64,000 bases of DNA from Blautia schinkii DSM 10518 (lineage in GTDB: Bacteria; Bacillota; Clostridia; Lachnospirales; Lachnospiraceae), in NCBI GenBank assembly GCA_000702025.1, contig JNKJ01000008.1, positions 220,831 to 284,830 on the forward strand. Reading direction: 5' to 3'. Of the stretch, positions 35,287 to 44,491 are shown one piece after another. Under the pieces are notes generated by a model. It worked only from the letters and a program-made list of their open reading frames with translations. It did no database searches and was not told the origin of the DNA. The position numbers and the translations under genes were made by a program. Each line of letters begins with the position of its first letter. Positions within the stretch are counted from its first letter, which is position 1.

Positions 35287-36570
35287 ATGAATAATAAATC
35301 AATTGTCAGCAGCTCCAGCATAGGAGGGCTGATCCAGCGGACTCTGAACAGAGTAGACAAGCGCCTTGTAAACCATGGCATCCGGGTGGCATACCTGGTT
35401 TCCGGTATGTTGAAAGAACAGGGCAAATACCCCATATCACAGCAGAGGGAACAGATTCTTACCGCAATCCTCCATGATATCGGAGCTTACAAGACAGAAG
35501 AAATTGATAGAATGGTACAGTTTGAGTGCGAGGATGTCTGGGAGCACTCGATTTATGGATACCTATTTCTGCGTAACCTCTCTCCTGTATCAGTCTACGC
35601 AGACGCTGTGCTGCACCACCATACAAGCAGCGTAAGTCTCAATAGGTTTGACATCGAGCACCGGGAGCTGGCACAAATGATCCATCTTGCTGACAGGGCT
35701 GACACGTTTCTACAGAACAGCACTAATCGAAAAGCTCTGTTTTCCTTTATGCAAAATGCCGCAGGAACTGTATTTGATGAGGAAATTGTAGAATTATTTC
35801 TTCAGGCGGATCAAAACTTCCACTTGGTATCCACATTGAAGGACCATCACGATCTGAATGTATTATTGTATGATGACGGAACCTCTGATAAGAGCGGGGA
35901 TGAATATCTGAGAATGCTGATCTACGCCATTGATTTCCGCAGTCAGCACACAGTAACTCACACGATTACCACGATGTACATAAGTAATGCGGTTGCCCGT
36001 TTGATGGAACTGCCGTCCGAGAGCCTGCCTCACATTTACTACGGCGCTATGCTCCATGACCTGGGAAAAATCGGTATTCCGGTAGAGATATTAGAGTTTC
36101 CGGGCAAATTAAGTCCACAGGCCATGACCATTATGCGCACCCATGTAGATATCACGGAGGAAATCCTAAACGGCGATGTGGATACTGTCACTGCAAACAT
36201 TGCCCTGCGGCATCATGAAAAGCTTGACGGCTCCGGATATCCCCGCGGACTAACAGAGAGTGAGCTCACGCTGGAGGAACAGATTGTAGGTGTGGCGGAT
36301 ATCGTAAGCGCACTGGTCGGCACCCGGAGCTATAAGAGCTCTTTCTCAAAAGAACGCACGCTCTCCATCCTCAAGGAGCAGTCTGCCGCTGGCAAGCTTA
36401 ACGCCAAGGTGGTAGATGTGATTGTAGGGCATTTTGATGAGATTATGGGAGAAGTCCGCAGTCAATGCGAGCCCATCTTAAAAATCTACCAGGGAATTCA
36501 GGAAGAATACAAAATATTGCTGGCCAAATACAAAAGTCAAACCAACAATGAGCCGGCCGCCATCTCATAA
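35287..36570 (+). CDS. HD-GYP-domain protein with a second, N-terminal HD domain
   Basis: This 427-residue protein has two HD-type domains. The N-terminal one shows ILTAILHDIGAYKTEE and DAVLHHHTSS. The C-terminal one shows the HD-GYP signature: GAMLHDLGKIGIPVEILEFP, IALRHHEKLDGSGYPRGL and ADIVSALVG. HD-GYP enzymes hydrolyse cyclic di-GMP. There is no receiver, membrane or PAS domain. The ATG at 35287 is chosen because GAGGT lies upstream; the longer frame from 35200 starts inside the promoter region. A terminator-like hairpin follows. Phosphodiesterase activity is inferred from the motif. Confidence 0.87.
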   Translation: MNNKSIVSSSSIGGLIQRTLNRVDKRLVNHGIRVAYLVSGMLKEQGKYPISQQREQILTAILHDIGAYKTEEIDRMVQFECEDVWEHSIYGYLFLRNLSPVSVYADAVLHHHTSSVSLNRFDIEHRELAQMIHLADRADTFLQNSTNRKALFSFMQNAAGTVFDEEIVELFLQADQNFHLVSTLKDHHDLNVLLYDDGTSDKSGDEYLRMLIYAIDFRSQHTVTHTITTMYISNAVARLMELPSESLPHIYYGAMLHDLGKIGIPVEILEFPGKLSPQAMTIMRTHVDITEEILNGDVDTVTANIALRHHEKLDGSGYPRGLTESELTLEEQIVGVADIVSALVGTRSYKSSFSKERTLSILKEQSAAGKLNAKVVDVIVGHFDEIMGEVRSQCEPILKIYQGIQEEYKILLAKYKSQTNNEPAAIS

Positions 36571-36587
36571 CTTCCCTAAATACCGAA

Positions 36588-36626
36588 AACCGCTGTCAGC
36601 AATTACAGCCGCCAGCGGTTCTCCTT
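36588..36626 (+). terminator. Hairpin after the HD-GYP gene
   Basis: AACCGCTG (36588-36595) and CAGCGGTT (36613-36620) form a perfect 8-bp stem with a 17-base loop, followed by CTCCTTATTC. The U-tract is poor, so termination is plausible but not certain. Confidence 0.6.
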
Positions 36627-36677
36627 ATTCTGAGCAATAAACCAAGCGGACATGCTTACATGTCCATTTGACTATCT

Positions 36678-36896
36678 TTAGATTTCTGTAAAAGTATATC
36701 GCTCTTTTAATCCATTTGTCATAACATCATAGATCACAGCGCCATTCTCTGCAATCGTTTTGTCACAAGTGGCTGCCCGGCTGATATGGTCCTTCATATA
36801 AGTGTCCAGGTCTTCTGCAGTTATCTCGGAAATCTGAGAATCCGGTTTTCCATTACATAAATCAAATACCTCGTGTATCAGTTCGAAATTCTTCAT
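36678..36896 (-). CDS. Small acidic protein of unknown function (72 residues)
   Basis: I do not recognise this family. The protein MKNFELIHEVFDLCNGKPDS... is acidic and probably helical, with one Cys at the start of the second helix and a second in ATCDKTI. It ends in LKERYTFTEI. A good ribosome binding site (GGAGGGATGTTT) supports the ATG at 36896 over a longer frame. A hairpin (CAAGCGGACATG / CATGTCCATTTG, 36643-36668) follows on the minus strand and may terminate it. It lies between the HD-GYP gene and the histidine operon and seems independent of both. Confidence 0.6.
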   Translation of the reverse strand: MKNFELIHEVFDLCNGKPDSQISEITAEDLDTYMKDHISRAATCDKTIAENGAVIYDVMTNGLKERYTFTEI

Positions 36897-37014
36897 AAAC
36901 ATCCCTCCATTATCTGAAACCAAGAAATAACCTTCTACATTTTCAGTATACTTCCATGGAAAGCTTTATGCAAGTGTGAATTCGAAATTTATACCAATGG
37001 AAACGCGGAAAATA

Positions 37015-38295
37015 TTATCTGCGGGCCAGCTCCCTGGTGATATCCTCCCAGCTTACGCCTTTTTCTGCCATGAGGACCATCACATGATACAAAAAATCCG
37101 AGATTTCGTATTTAATCTCTTCCTTGTCCGGGTTTTTGGCGGCAATGACAATCTCCGTACACTCTTCTCCCACCTTTTTCAGGATTTTATCAATCCCTTT
37201 ATCGAAGAGATAGTTTGTGTAAGAGCCTTCTTTGGGATTTTCCTTACGGTCAAGTATCACGTCATATACATCCTGGAAAACACGCAGCGGGTTGGTGTCA
37301 TCGTACTCCTTTTTCATCAGAGACTTAAAGAAGCAGGTACGGCTTCCTGTGTGGCAGGCTGCTCCCACCTGGGCTACCTTTGCAAGGATGGTATCATTGT
37401 CACAATCCAGGGTCAGAGACTTCACATACTGCACATGACCAGAGGTCAGTCCCTTTGTCCACAGCTCATTGCGGCTGCGGCTCCAGTATGTCATCTTACC
37501 GCTTTTTAAGGTAGTCTGGAACGCTTCCTCGTTCATGTAGGCCACCATCAGCACTTCGTCCGTCTTGTATTCCTGTACCACTACCGGAATCAGTCCGTCG
37601 CTGTTGAGCTTAAATTCCGACCAGGAAATCCTGCTCTCAAAGGTATTTACCGGGATTCCAAGCTCCTTACAGTGGTCCTTGAAATTCAGAAGCTCAATCT
37701 CCCGGCTGCTCACAAACGCTCCGCTCAAGCCTCCCACAGCCGGAGTTGCCAGAAGATCCAGCAAGGTGTCCTCACGGCTCTCATCCGTGTGCAGAATCAC
37801 CGGGATAGAGGAAACCTCTGCAATGGAGTCCTGGACCGTATCAAGGGCCAGCACCGAGCCCGCATAATTCTCGATAAGCTCCTTATGAGCGGCAAACTCC
37901 TGCACAGCAGATATGCTGACTACCATTTTTTCCTTGCCGAAACGTTTGGACACCTCCTCAAGCAGATCAATATTACTCTGCTTGGAAAAATTCAGCACCG
38001 TCTTGGCACAGCCCGCATAGATGAGTTTTTTCACATCCTCCATACGCTTGATATTACCGGCAGCTATCACCGGAATCTCTGAAGCCGCGCAGATGTCCTT
38101 AATCTTTGCGATTGCCTTCTCATGCTCCGTATCCTCGGAGGAAAAGTCAAACACCAGAAGCTCATCCGCCCCGTTGTCACTATAAAATTTCGCCAAAGCC
38201 TCCACATCACCGTCACCAAAAAGATTACGCTGTCCGAATCCGGTGACTGCTTTTTCATACTGCAAATAGAGGCAGGGAATCATTAACTTGTTCAT
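37015..38295 (-). CDS. hisIE: HisIE (phosphoribosyl-AMP cyclohydrolase / phosphoribosyl-ATP pyrophosphatase) with HisF-like N-terminal domain
   Basis: The 426-residue protein has three parts. Residues 1-215 resemble the HisA/HisF barrel ([55 protein letters not shown]). About residues 220-325 are HisI ([28 protein letters not shown] with zinc Cys). About residues 340-426 are HisE ([18 protein letters not shown]). HisE then HisI carry out steps 2 and 3 of histidine synthesis. In the HisF-like part both catalytic Asp of HisF are replaced: CLD by CLY and the AID motif by SIS, so it is probably not a synthase. Last gene of the his operon; AAGGAG precedes the ATG, 18 bases after hisB. Confidence 0.93.
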   Translation of the reverse strand: MNKLMIPCLYLQYEKAVTGFGQRNLFGDGDVEALAKFYSDNGADELLVFDFSSEDTEHEKAIAKIKDICAASEIPVIAAGNIKRMEDVKKLIYAGCAKTVLNFSKQSNIDLLEEVSKRFGKEKMVVSISAVQEFAAHKELIENYAGSVLALDTVQDSIAEVSSIPVILHTDESREDTLLDLLATPAVGGLSGAFVSSREIELLNFKDHCKELGIPVNTFESRISWSEFKLNSDGLIPVVVQEYKTDEVLMVAYMNEEAFQTTLKSGKMTYWSRSRNELWTKGLTSGHVQYVKSLTLDCDNDTILAKVAQVGAACHTGSRTCFFKSLMKKEYDDTNPLRVFQDVYDVILDRKENPKEGSYTNYLFDKGIDKILKKVGEECTEIVIAAKNPDKEEIKYEISDFLYHVMVLMAEKGVSWEDITRELARR

Positions 38296-38313
38296 GCTTA
38301 TTAATCTCCTTAA

Positions 38314-38901
38314 TTATAGACTGCCCTTGGTGGAGAGCACGTCTGTGATCCTCGGGTCATAAGACACCGCTTCATCCAGCGCTTTGGCGAAGCTCTTGAA
38401 CATAGCCTCTGCCACATGGTGGTTATTGCCGCCAGTCAGCACCTTAATATGAAGATTCATGCCGCTTGTATAAGAAACAGCATAGAAAAATTCCTTGATC
38501 ATCTCTGTGGACATTGTGCCCAGCTTTTCAGCCGTAAACTCCGCATCCCAGGAAAAATAAGGGCGCCCTGACAAATCCACAGCACACAGCACCAGCGACT
38601 CATCCATAGGCAGGATACAGCTCCCGAACCGCCGGATACCCTTCTTGTCACCCACAGCCTTCTTAATGGCCGTCCCCAATACAATTCCCGTATCCTCAAT
38701 AGTATGATGGTCATCTACCTGAATATCCCCATGTACCCGCACACACAGATCAAAAAATCCATGGCGGGTAAAACCATCCAACATATGGTCGAAAAATCCC
38801 ACACCCGTGGCAATATCGGAATACCCCTTACCGTCAAGGGCCAGCTTTAATTTTATTTCCGTTTCCTTAGTATTTCTTTCCACCGAAGCTTCTCTTATCA
38901 T
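38314..38901 (-). CDS. hisB: Imidazoleglycerol-phosphate dehydratase
   Basis: This 195-residue monofunctional HisB catalyses step 6 of histidine synthesis. Metal-binding repeats are visible as FFDHMLDGFTRHG and HGDIQVDDHHTIEDTG in the first half and FFYAVSYTSGMNLHIK and GGNNHHVAEAMFKSFAKAL in the second. It lacks the HisN phosphatase domain of enterobacterial HisB. Start ATG follows TTAGGAGAACGTT, 9 bases after the hisD stop. Confidence 0.97.
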   Translation of the reverse strand: MIREASVERNTKETEIKLKLALDGKGYSDIATGVGFFDHMLDGFTRHGFFDLCVRVHGDIQVDDHHTIEDTGIVLGTAIKKAVGDKKGIRRFGSCILPMDESLVLCAVDLSGRPYFSWDAEFTAEKLGTMSTEMIKEFFYAVSYTSGMNLHIKVLTGGNNHHVAEAMFKSFAKALDEAVSYDPRITDVLSTKGSL

Positions 38902-38910
38902 AACGTTCTC

Positions 38911-40212
38911 CTAATCCTCCTCGTCCTCAAAACGAACCGCAACGGAATTGGCATGAGCTGTGAGCTGTTCGGATGTGGCAAACTGCTCGATATCTTTATG
39001 AATCTTCTTAAGCGCCTCCCGCGAATAATAGACGATACTGGATTTCTTTATAAAATCATCCACAGACAACGGAGAAAAGAACTTCGCGGTACCATTCGTA
39101 GGCAACACATGGTTTGGTCCGGCGAAATAATCCCCCAACGGCTCCGAACTATATTCCCCGATGAAAATCGCTCCCGCGTTCTTAATCTTCATCATCACCT
39201 CAAAAGGATTCTTTGTGACGATTTCCATATGCTCGGACGCAATCTCATTAGCAGCCTCAATCGCCTCCTCCATATTATCGGCAATCAGAATATAGCCAAA
39301 ATTCTCCAAGGATTTACTGATGATCTCCCTGCGTGAAAGCACCTCCACGAAGCCCTGTACCTCAACATCCACTTTCTCTGCCAGCTCCCTGCTCGTTGTG
39401 ATCAAAATAGCAGAAGCCAGCTCGTCATGCTCTGCCTGAGAAAGCAGGTCAGCAGCCACATAACGCGGATTAGCACTCTCATCCGCCAACACCAGAATCT
39501 CGCTCGGACCTGCAATCGAGTCAATACTCACATATCCATACACAGCCTTCTTTGCCAGCGCCACAAAAATATTTCCAGGCCCGACGATCTTATCCACCTT
39601 CGGCACACTGGCAGTTCCATAAGCAAGAGCCGCAACAGCCTGTGCTCCGCCCACCTTATAGATTTCATCCGCTCCCGCCTCTTTCGCCGCAACAAGAGTG
39701 GACGGATTCACCTTCCCATCCTTTCCCGGCGGCGTAGTCATCACAATCCGTGACACACCCGCCACCTTAGCCGGAACAATATTCATAAGCACAGAAGAAG
39801 GATACACCGCCTTACCTCCGGGCACATAAACCCCCACCCGATTTAACGGCGTCACCTTCTGACCAAGCATAGTACCATCTGTCTCACTGGTAAACCAACT
39901 ATTCTGCTTCTGCTTCTCATGATAACTCCGAATATTCACAAGCGCCTTCCGGATCACCTCCACCAACGACGGATCAACAAGCCCATAAGCCTCCTCAATC
40001 TCTTCCTCCGTAACCCGAATCGTCTCCGCAGTCACCTCAACCCTGTCAAATTCCCTGGTATAAGCAAAAAGCGCCTCATCCCCCTCTGCCTTAACCCTCT
40101 CCAGAATCCCTGCTACCACAGCCTCATATTCCCCATAATTATTAGGACTCCTCTTCAACAAATCCCCCAGAATATCCCGCGTAGTCTCCCTAGTCAACGT
40201 TACCATCCGCAT
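38911..40212 (-). CDS. hisD: Histidinol dehydrogenase
   Basis: This 433-residue enzyme oxidises L-histidinol to L-histidine in two NAD-dependent steps. Motifs include [39 protein letters not shown] and [20 protein letters not shown], then [18 protein letters not shown] and the zinc/active-site regions SEHMEI and [15 protein letters not shown] start it at ATG 40212, eight bases after GGAGG; the frame extends upstream to 40257 with no ribosome binding site. A 269-base gap with a hairpin separates it from hisG, unlike the tight spacing elsewhere in the operon. Confidence 0.97.
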   Translation of the reverse strand: MRMVTLTRETTRDILGDLLKRSPNNYGEYEAVVAGILERVKAEGDEALFAYTREFDRVEVTAETIRVTEEEIEEAYGLVDPSLVEVIRKALVNIRSYHEKQKQNSWFTSETDGTMLGQKVTPLNRVGVYVPGGKAVYPSSVLMNIVPAKVAGVSRIVMTTPPGKDGKVNPSTLVAAKEAGADEIYKVGGAQAVAALAYGTASVPKVDKIVGPGNIFVALAKKAVYGYVSIDSIAGPSEILVLADESANPRYVAADLLSQAEHDELASAILITTSRELAEKVDVEVQGFVEVLSRREIISKSLENFGYILIADNMEEAIEAANEIASEHMEIVTKNPFEVMMKIKNAGAIFIGEYSSEPLGDYFAGPNHVLPTNGTAKFFSPLSVDDFIKKSSIVYYSREALKKIHKDIEQFATSEQLTAHANSVAVRFEDEED

Positions 40213-40430
40213 ATATCTTCTTCCTCCATAATACGATACATACATGCACTCATACACACAATCATATACACATACATACCTTCATTTCTTACATCAACTT
40301 ATTTTGATCTATGCACTTCTATCTATGCATTTCTATCTATATATTTCCATCAATTAATTTTCGTCCATCCACAAACTCCCACCCAAACAAACAACGTAAA
40401 ACATACACCCAGCGTGCCCAACAGGGGGAG

Positions 40431-40478
40431 CTCGAGGGGGCATTCGGGCTTTCGCAACTCTGAGATTGCCCCCCTCGA
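40431..40478 (-). repeat. G-rich-armed hairpin in the hisG-hisD gap
   Basis: TCGAGGGGGCA (40432-40442) pairs with TGCCCCCCTCGA (40467-40478) with one bulged base. It starts four bases after the hisG stop. It has no U-tract, so it is not a classic terminator and may be an mRNA-processing or stability element. The rest of the 269-base gap (40213-40430) is CA/TA-rich low-complexity sequence with repeated CTATCTAT and ACATACAT motifs and no gene. Confidence 0.7.
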
Positions 40479-40481
40479 ATC

Positions 40482-41117
40482 TTAAATTATTTCTCTCAGA
40501 TCATGAATGAGTTTACGAATTCGTTCATCCTCCATTTTCATACTCACCTGGTTCACCACCATGCGTGCGGACAGAGGACACACCTCCTCCAGCACCTTAA
40601 GCCCGTTCTCCTTAAGTGTGCTTCCCGTCTCCACAATATCCACGATCACCTCAGAAAGCCCCACAATAGGCGCAAGCTCAATGGAACCATTCAGCTTAAT
40701 GATCTCCACTGTCTGATGCTTTTTATTATAGAAATAATTCTTCGCAATATTCGGATATTTCGTGGCGACACGGATCAACTGGTTATTCTCCAGCACTTTA
40801 CGGGCACTCTCCGGTCCGCACACACACATGCGGCAAGCACCAAAGCCCAAATCCATGACCTCGTAAAGCTTACGACCCTCTTCAAGGATGGTATCCTTAC
40901 CTACCACCCCGATATCCGCAGCCCCGTACTCCACATAAGTAGGCACATCCGGCCCTTTTGCCAGGAAAAACTTCAGCTTCAAATCCTCATTCACAAAAAT
41001 CAGCTTACGCGAATTCTTGTCCTTCATTTCCTCACAGGTAATGCCGATTTTCTCAAACATCTCCAGCGTCTTACTTGCCAGCCGGCCTTTCGTCAGTGCA
41101 AAAGTCAGATATCTCAT
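40482..41117 (-). CDS. hisG: ATP phosphoribosyltransferase, short form
   Basis: The 211-residue protein is the short HisG that lacks the C-terminal regulatory domain ([36 protein letters not shown], and late [18 protein letters not shown]). It catalyses the first step of histidine synthesis, joining ATP and PRPP. Short HisG needs HisZ as regulatory partner, encoded directly upstream with a four-base overlap (ATGA). Confidence 0.97.
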   Translation of the reverse strand: MRYLTFALTKGRLASKTLEMFEKIGITCEEMKDKNSRKLIFVNEDLKLKFFLAKGPDVPTYVEYGAADIGVVGKDTILEEGRKLYEVMDLGFGACRMCVCGPESARKVLENNQLIRVATKYPNIAKNYFYNKKHQTVEIIKLNGSIELAPIVGLSEVIVDIVETGSTLKENGLKVLEEVCPLSARMVVNQVSMKMEDERIRKLIHDLREII

Positions 41118-42238
41118 GGCTGCTGTGCCTCCTTTTCCAATCGTAATGCCACATTAACTCCCTGGGCGCGCAGCGCCTGAGCTTTTCGGATAGCCTCGTC
41201 ACGCTCATTGGGACGGTACGTGAGAAGCGTCACTTCATCGTCTGCAGGTACTTCGATTTTCTGCCGTGACAAAGCCAGCAGCAGACTGTCCACCACGATC
41301 ACGAAACCAATCGAAGCCGCAGGCTTGCCGAAATGCTTCATCAGCTCATTATACCGGCCGCCCTTAACCAGCGGCTCTCCTGTCCCGTAGGTATACGCCT
41401 GGAAAATGATGCCCGTATAATACTGATACTTACTCAGCATACCGAAGTCAAAGCTGATATATTTTTCATAACCGTACACTTTCAAAATCTCGTAAATCTT
41501 TTCCAACCGGGCCACAGCCGCAAGCGCACAGGCATTGCGGGTGAGCGACTTCGCCCGCTCCAGCACCTCCGCCGAGCCGAATAGCTGGGGAAGCTCAGAG
41601 AACGCGGCTGCCAGGCTTTTCTTTAATTTCTGCTCCTGCACCAGCTCCTCCACGCCGAAATAATTCTTCTGGGAAATCAGCGTGCGCAGACGCTCCTCTG
41701 CCTCCTGGTCAAGCTCCGCCTCCCGAAGAATGGATTTGAAGTAGTCCACCTGGCCCACGCTTACCTGAAACTCCGTAAGTCCCGCAGCCAGCAGACACTC
41801 AACCGTCATAGCCAGAATCTCTGCATCCGCTTCCGCAGACTCGTCGCCGATGCGCTCCACGCCCATCTGGGTATTCTCCTTCATTCTGCCGCGGAGACTG
41901 GAATTATTAATAAAAGTATTTCCCGTATAGCAGAGACTCACCACATCCTCATCCGGGGCAAAGTATGTGGCACACGCCCTGGATACCGACGGCGTAAAGT
42001 CCGGTCTTAACACCAAAGTGTTTCCCTCTCTGTCAAAAAACTTATACAGGTCCTTGGAAGGAATCGTTCCCACCTCTCTGCTGAACACCTCAAAATACTC
42101 AAACGTCGGGGTTTCTATATCCTCATAGCCATATTGACGGAAAACCCGGTGCAGTTTCTCCTGCAGGCTCCGCTTCTGGCTGCATTCGCCATTATAAATA
42201 TCCCGTACACCCTCCGGTGTATGAAAAATTCGCTGCAT
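41114..42238 (-). CDS. hisZ: ATP phosphoribosyltransferase regulatory subunit
   Basis: This 374-residue protein is a paralogue of histidyl-tRNA synthetase without the anticodon domain ([54 protein letters not shown], and late [13 protein letters not shown]). It forms the hetero-octamer with short HisG and gives histidine feedback inhibition. I chose ATG 42238, which follows GAGGAGGAAATAGAC, over an extension to 42274. First gene of the his operon. Confidence 0.95.
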   Translation of the reverse strand: MQRIFHTPEGVRDIYNGECSQKRSLQEKLHRVFRQYGYEDIETPTFEYFEVFSREVGTIPSKDLYKFFDREGNTLVLRPDFTPSVSRACATYFAPDEDVVSLCYTGNTFINNSSLRGRMKENTQMGVERIGDESAEADAEILAMTVECLLAAGLTEFQVSVGQVDYFKSILREAELDQEAEERLRTLISQKNYFGVEELVQEQKLKKSLAAAFSELPQLFGSAEVLERAKSLTRNACALAAVARLEKIYEILKVYGYEKYISFDFGMLSKYQYYTGIIFQAYTYGTGEPLVKGGRYNELMKHFGKPAASIGFVIVVDSLLLALSRQKIEVPADDEVTLLTYRPNERDEAIRKAQALRAQGVNVALRLEKEAQQP

Positions 42239-42291
42239 GTCTATTTCCTCCTCGTGTGTCTTACTTACAACCAATGCTTTATTGTGCTACC

Positions 42292-42320
42292 ATACTACCA
42301 TAGTGCATTACATAAGTCAA
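42292..42320 (-). promoter_or_regulatory. Promoter of the histidine operon
   Basis: On the minus strand TTGACT (42320-42315) and TAGTAT (42297-42292) are spaced by 17 bases, about 55 bases upstream of hisZ. Two adjacent TATGGTAG copies overlap the -10 region and could bind a repressor. There is no room for a T-box leader between this promoter and hisZ. Confidence 0.7.
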
Positions 42321-42335
42321 TCCCACTTTTCCTCT

Positions 42336-42875
42336 CTAATTGGATTCCCGCTTTTCCAGATCCAATTGGATTCCCTCAAGATAAGGCACCAGACATCCGT
42401 TCTTTTTCTTGAGATAAAAGCATGGGTCCAGTTCCTCACGGCGGAAGCTCTTTCGTCCGCCCTCCTCCATACGCGTCCAGAACGTAAGAAGACTGCGCAG
42501 CGGAAGATAATAAAATAAATCCTGCTGACTGTAAAAAATAAGAAAAAATGCCACGCCTCCCTGCTTCTCAAAGGCCTTCATAAATTCCACCTGATGAGGG
42601 TGGATGTTAGCCAGTGGAAACACCTCCGCGCTGCATTCCTTCGCATCAAAGCAGACAGGAATCCCCTGTACTGCCCCAATATAATCCACCGTACTGCGCT
42701 GCTCGAAATAAGCCAGCGTAATGTGGCGGTTTTCTTTATCCATCCGCACCGGGGTGATGGGGGTGGGTATCTTCTGGATAAGTGCCAGCCCCTTCTCCCG
42801 GTACTGTTCATTTGTCCTGTTTACCAGTTCCTCCAGAGTAGAACCCCGGAGGCCTCTGCTGTTCCAGGTTGCCAT
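42336..42875 (-). CDS. recU: Holliday junction resolvase RecU
   Basis: This 179-residue RecU-family nuclease resolves Holliday junctions in Firmicutes. The PD-(D/E)xK core appears as STVDYIGAVQGIPVCFDAKE, with the start RGLRGSTLEELVN and the late HPHQVEFMKAFEKQGGVAFF. The start follows GAGGAGCGGTCAAT. It is the last gene of a run (lepB upstream 26 bases) on the minus strand, separate from the his operon. Confidence 0.93.
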   Translation of the reverse strand: MATWNSRGLRGSTLEELVNRTNEQYREKGLALIQKIPTPITPVRMDKENRHITLAYFEQRSTVDYIGAVQGIPVCFDAKECSAEVFPLANIHPHQVEFMKAFEKQGGVAFFLIFYSQQDLFYYLPLRSLLTFWTRMEEGGRKSFRREELDPCFYLKKKNGCLVPYLEGIQLDLEKRESN

Positions 42876-42901
42876 ATTGACCGCTCCTCACTTTTTATAC
42901 A

Positions 42902-43462
42902 CTATTTGACCAACTTGATCGACGGATAATAGCGTACGATCGCCTTACCCACGATCTGATCAAAACGCACGAATGTATTATCCCAGAAACGTGAATCCCG
43001 GGAATGGTTCCGGTTATCACCGAGCATGAAATAGCAATCCTCCGGTACCTCATACGGGCCGTAGCTTATTTCGTCAGGCATCTCAGGAACATAACTGTTC
43101 GCCTGCTCCTGCTTCTCGCCGTTGATATAAATCTCTCCTTTAATAATCTCCACCGTCTCCCCCGGCAGACCGATCAAACGTTTGATAAAAAGCTGGCTCT
43201 CATCATCCGGATATTTAAAGATGATCACATCGTAGCGCTCCGGATCTTTGACCTTTTTGGAAATTTTATTGCCGAACAGATCCATGTTCACGCCGTATGC
43301 CATACGGAAACCGAAAATACGGTCGCCGGTCATAATTGTTTTCTCCATTGATTCTGAAGGAATCTTGGCATTGATCAAAACCACATTGTTTACAATCAGC
43401 ACCACGATCACCACAAAGATAATCATTTTTACATAATCCCAAATCTCATCCCAAATTTTCAT
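42902..43462 (-). CDS. lepB: Signal peptidase I
   Basis: This 186-residue type I signal peptidase has one N-terminal membrane helix (MIIFVVIVVLIVNNVVLI). The catalytic Ser is in IPSESMEKTIMTGDRI, the Lys in LFIKRLIGLPGETVEI, and the box E motif reads GDNRNHSRDSRFW. It cleaves exported proteins on the outer face of the membrane. The start follows AGAGGAGAGCTATC and overlaps the end of the pseudouridine synthase gene by 17 bases. Confidence 0.96.
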   Translation of the reverse strand: MKIWDEIWDYVKMIIFVVIVVLIVNNVVLINAKIPSESMEKTIMTGDRIFGFRMAYGVNMDLFGNKISKKVKDPERYDVIIFKYPDDESQLFIKRLIGLPGETVEIIKGEIYINGEKQEQANSYVPEMPDEISYGPYEVPEDCYFMLGDNRNHSRDSRFWDNTFVRFDQIVGKAIVRYYPSIKLVK

Positions 43463-44438
43463 GATAGCTCTCCTCTAACTGTTCTGCTCTGATGATTTTA
43501 TAAAACAATTCCGGAACACCGGCAGTGAATGTCCTGTTGGACAAATCTGCCAATTTCCCTTCAAGCTCCGGAATCTCAAGCTTATATGCGTGCAGAAGCT
43601 GGTGTGTAAGGCCGTATTTCTCCCTGTACCGCCTGTTTACACCCTCCCTGCCGTATTTCCCATCCCCGATAAGAGGATGGCCCTCTGCGGCCAAATGGGC
43701 GCGGATCTGATGAGTACGCCCGGTGATCAGCTCCACCTCGAGCAAGGTAGTCTTGCCGTTGTCACCAAGCGGCTTGTATCTCGTCTCAATGGGCAGGGCG
43801 CCTTCTGTCTTTTCGTCATATACTACTACTTTATTACATTTTTCGTCTTTATGCAAATATCCTTTGATATATTTTTCGTTTTTTATGACACCTTGCGCCA
43901 GGCATAGATAATACTTGTGCAGGGTGCGGTCGTGAAAAAGCTTCGACAACTCCTGCAAGCCTGCAAGACTTTTGCCCGCTGCCACAAGTCCGCTGGTGTT
44001 GCGGTCCAGACGGTTGCATACCCCCGGCTTAAAGGTAGAAAGCGCCTCCTCGGTGAGCTCACCCTTGTCCAAAAGATATCCTATGAGATATTCCACAAGG
44101 GAAGGGATGCTTTCGTCCGCGGGCTGCGAGAGCATTCCCGGCGGCTTATTGATCAGCATGATATCTCCATCCTCATAGACGACATCCAGATTGCAATGCG
44201 CCCGCCATACTTCGGAAGCCCCTGCGAATTTCTCATAGGTATCGTCACTTAAGAACAATTTCACCGTATCTCCAAGGCAAAGCTTCTCACTGCCCGTGGC
44301 TTTTTTATTGTTAAGGGTGATGTTTTTCTTTCGGAGCATCTTGTAAAAAAAGCTCTTGGGCGCTTCCTTTAACAACTTGGCCAGGTATTTATCCAGTCTC
44401 TGCCCGGCCTCATTCTCTTCTATGACAAATTGCTTCAT
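43446..44438 (-). CDS. RluA-family pseudouridine synthase
   Basis: This 330-residue enzyme has an N-terminal S4 domain (QRLDKYLAKLLKEAP) and the RluA catalytic core with the Asp in CNRLDRNTSGLVAAGK, then LYKxYLCLAQG-like and ELITGRTHQIRAHLAAEGHPL. It is RluC/RluD-like and should modify 23S rRNA; the exact uridine cannot be told from sequence. ATG 44438 has AGGAGAAAAA upstream. Its 3' end overlaps lepB by 17 bases. Confidence 0.93.
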   Translation of the reverse strand: MKQFVIEENEAGQRLDKYLAKLLKEAPKSFFYKMLRKKNITLNNKKATGSEKLCLGDTVKLFLSDDTYEKFAGASEVWRAHCNLDVVYEDGDIMLINKPPGMLSQPADESIPSLVEYLIGYLLDKGELTEEALSTFKPGVCNRLDRNTSGLVAAGKSLAGLQELSKLFHDRTLHKYYLCLAQGVIKNEKYIKGYLHKDEKCNKVVVYDEKTEGALPIETRYKPLGDNGKTTLLEVELITGRTHQIRAHLAAEGHPLIGDGKYGREGVNRRYREKYGLTHQLLHAYKLEIPELEGKLADLSNRTFTAGVPELFYKIIRAEQLEESYHENLG

Positions 44439-44491
44439 TTTTTCTCCTACAGACAGTTCCATTTTTTCAGACAGATGGTTCCGTTTTCTTT

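Noticed and set aside
39919..40485. A 188-residue plus-strand frame near the hisD start
   Set aside because: It is the complement of hisD and of simple-sequence DNA, with a Pro/Ile/His-rich composition not seen in real proteins.
42238..42335. A T-box riboswitch in front of the his operon
   Set aside because: Only about 55 bases separate the promoter -10 from hisZ, far less than a T-box needs, and no T-box sequence is visible.
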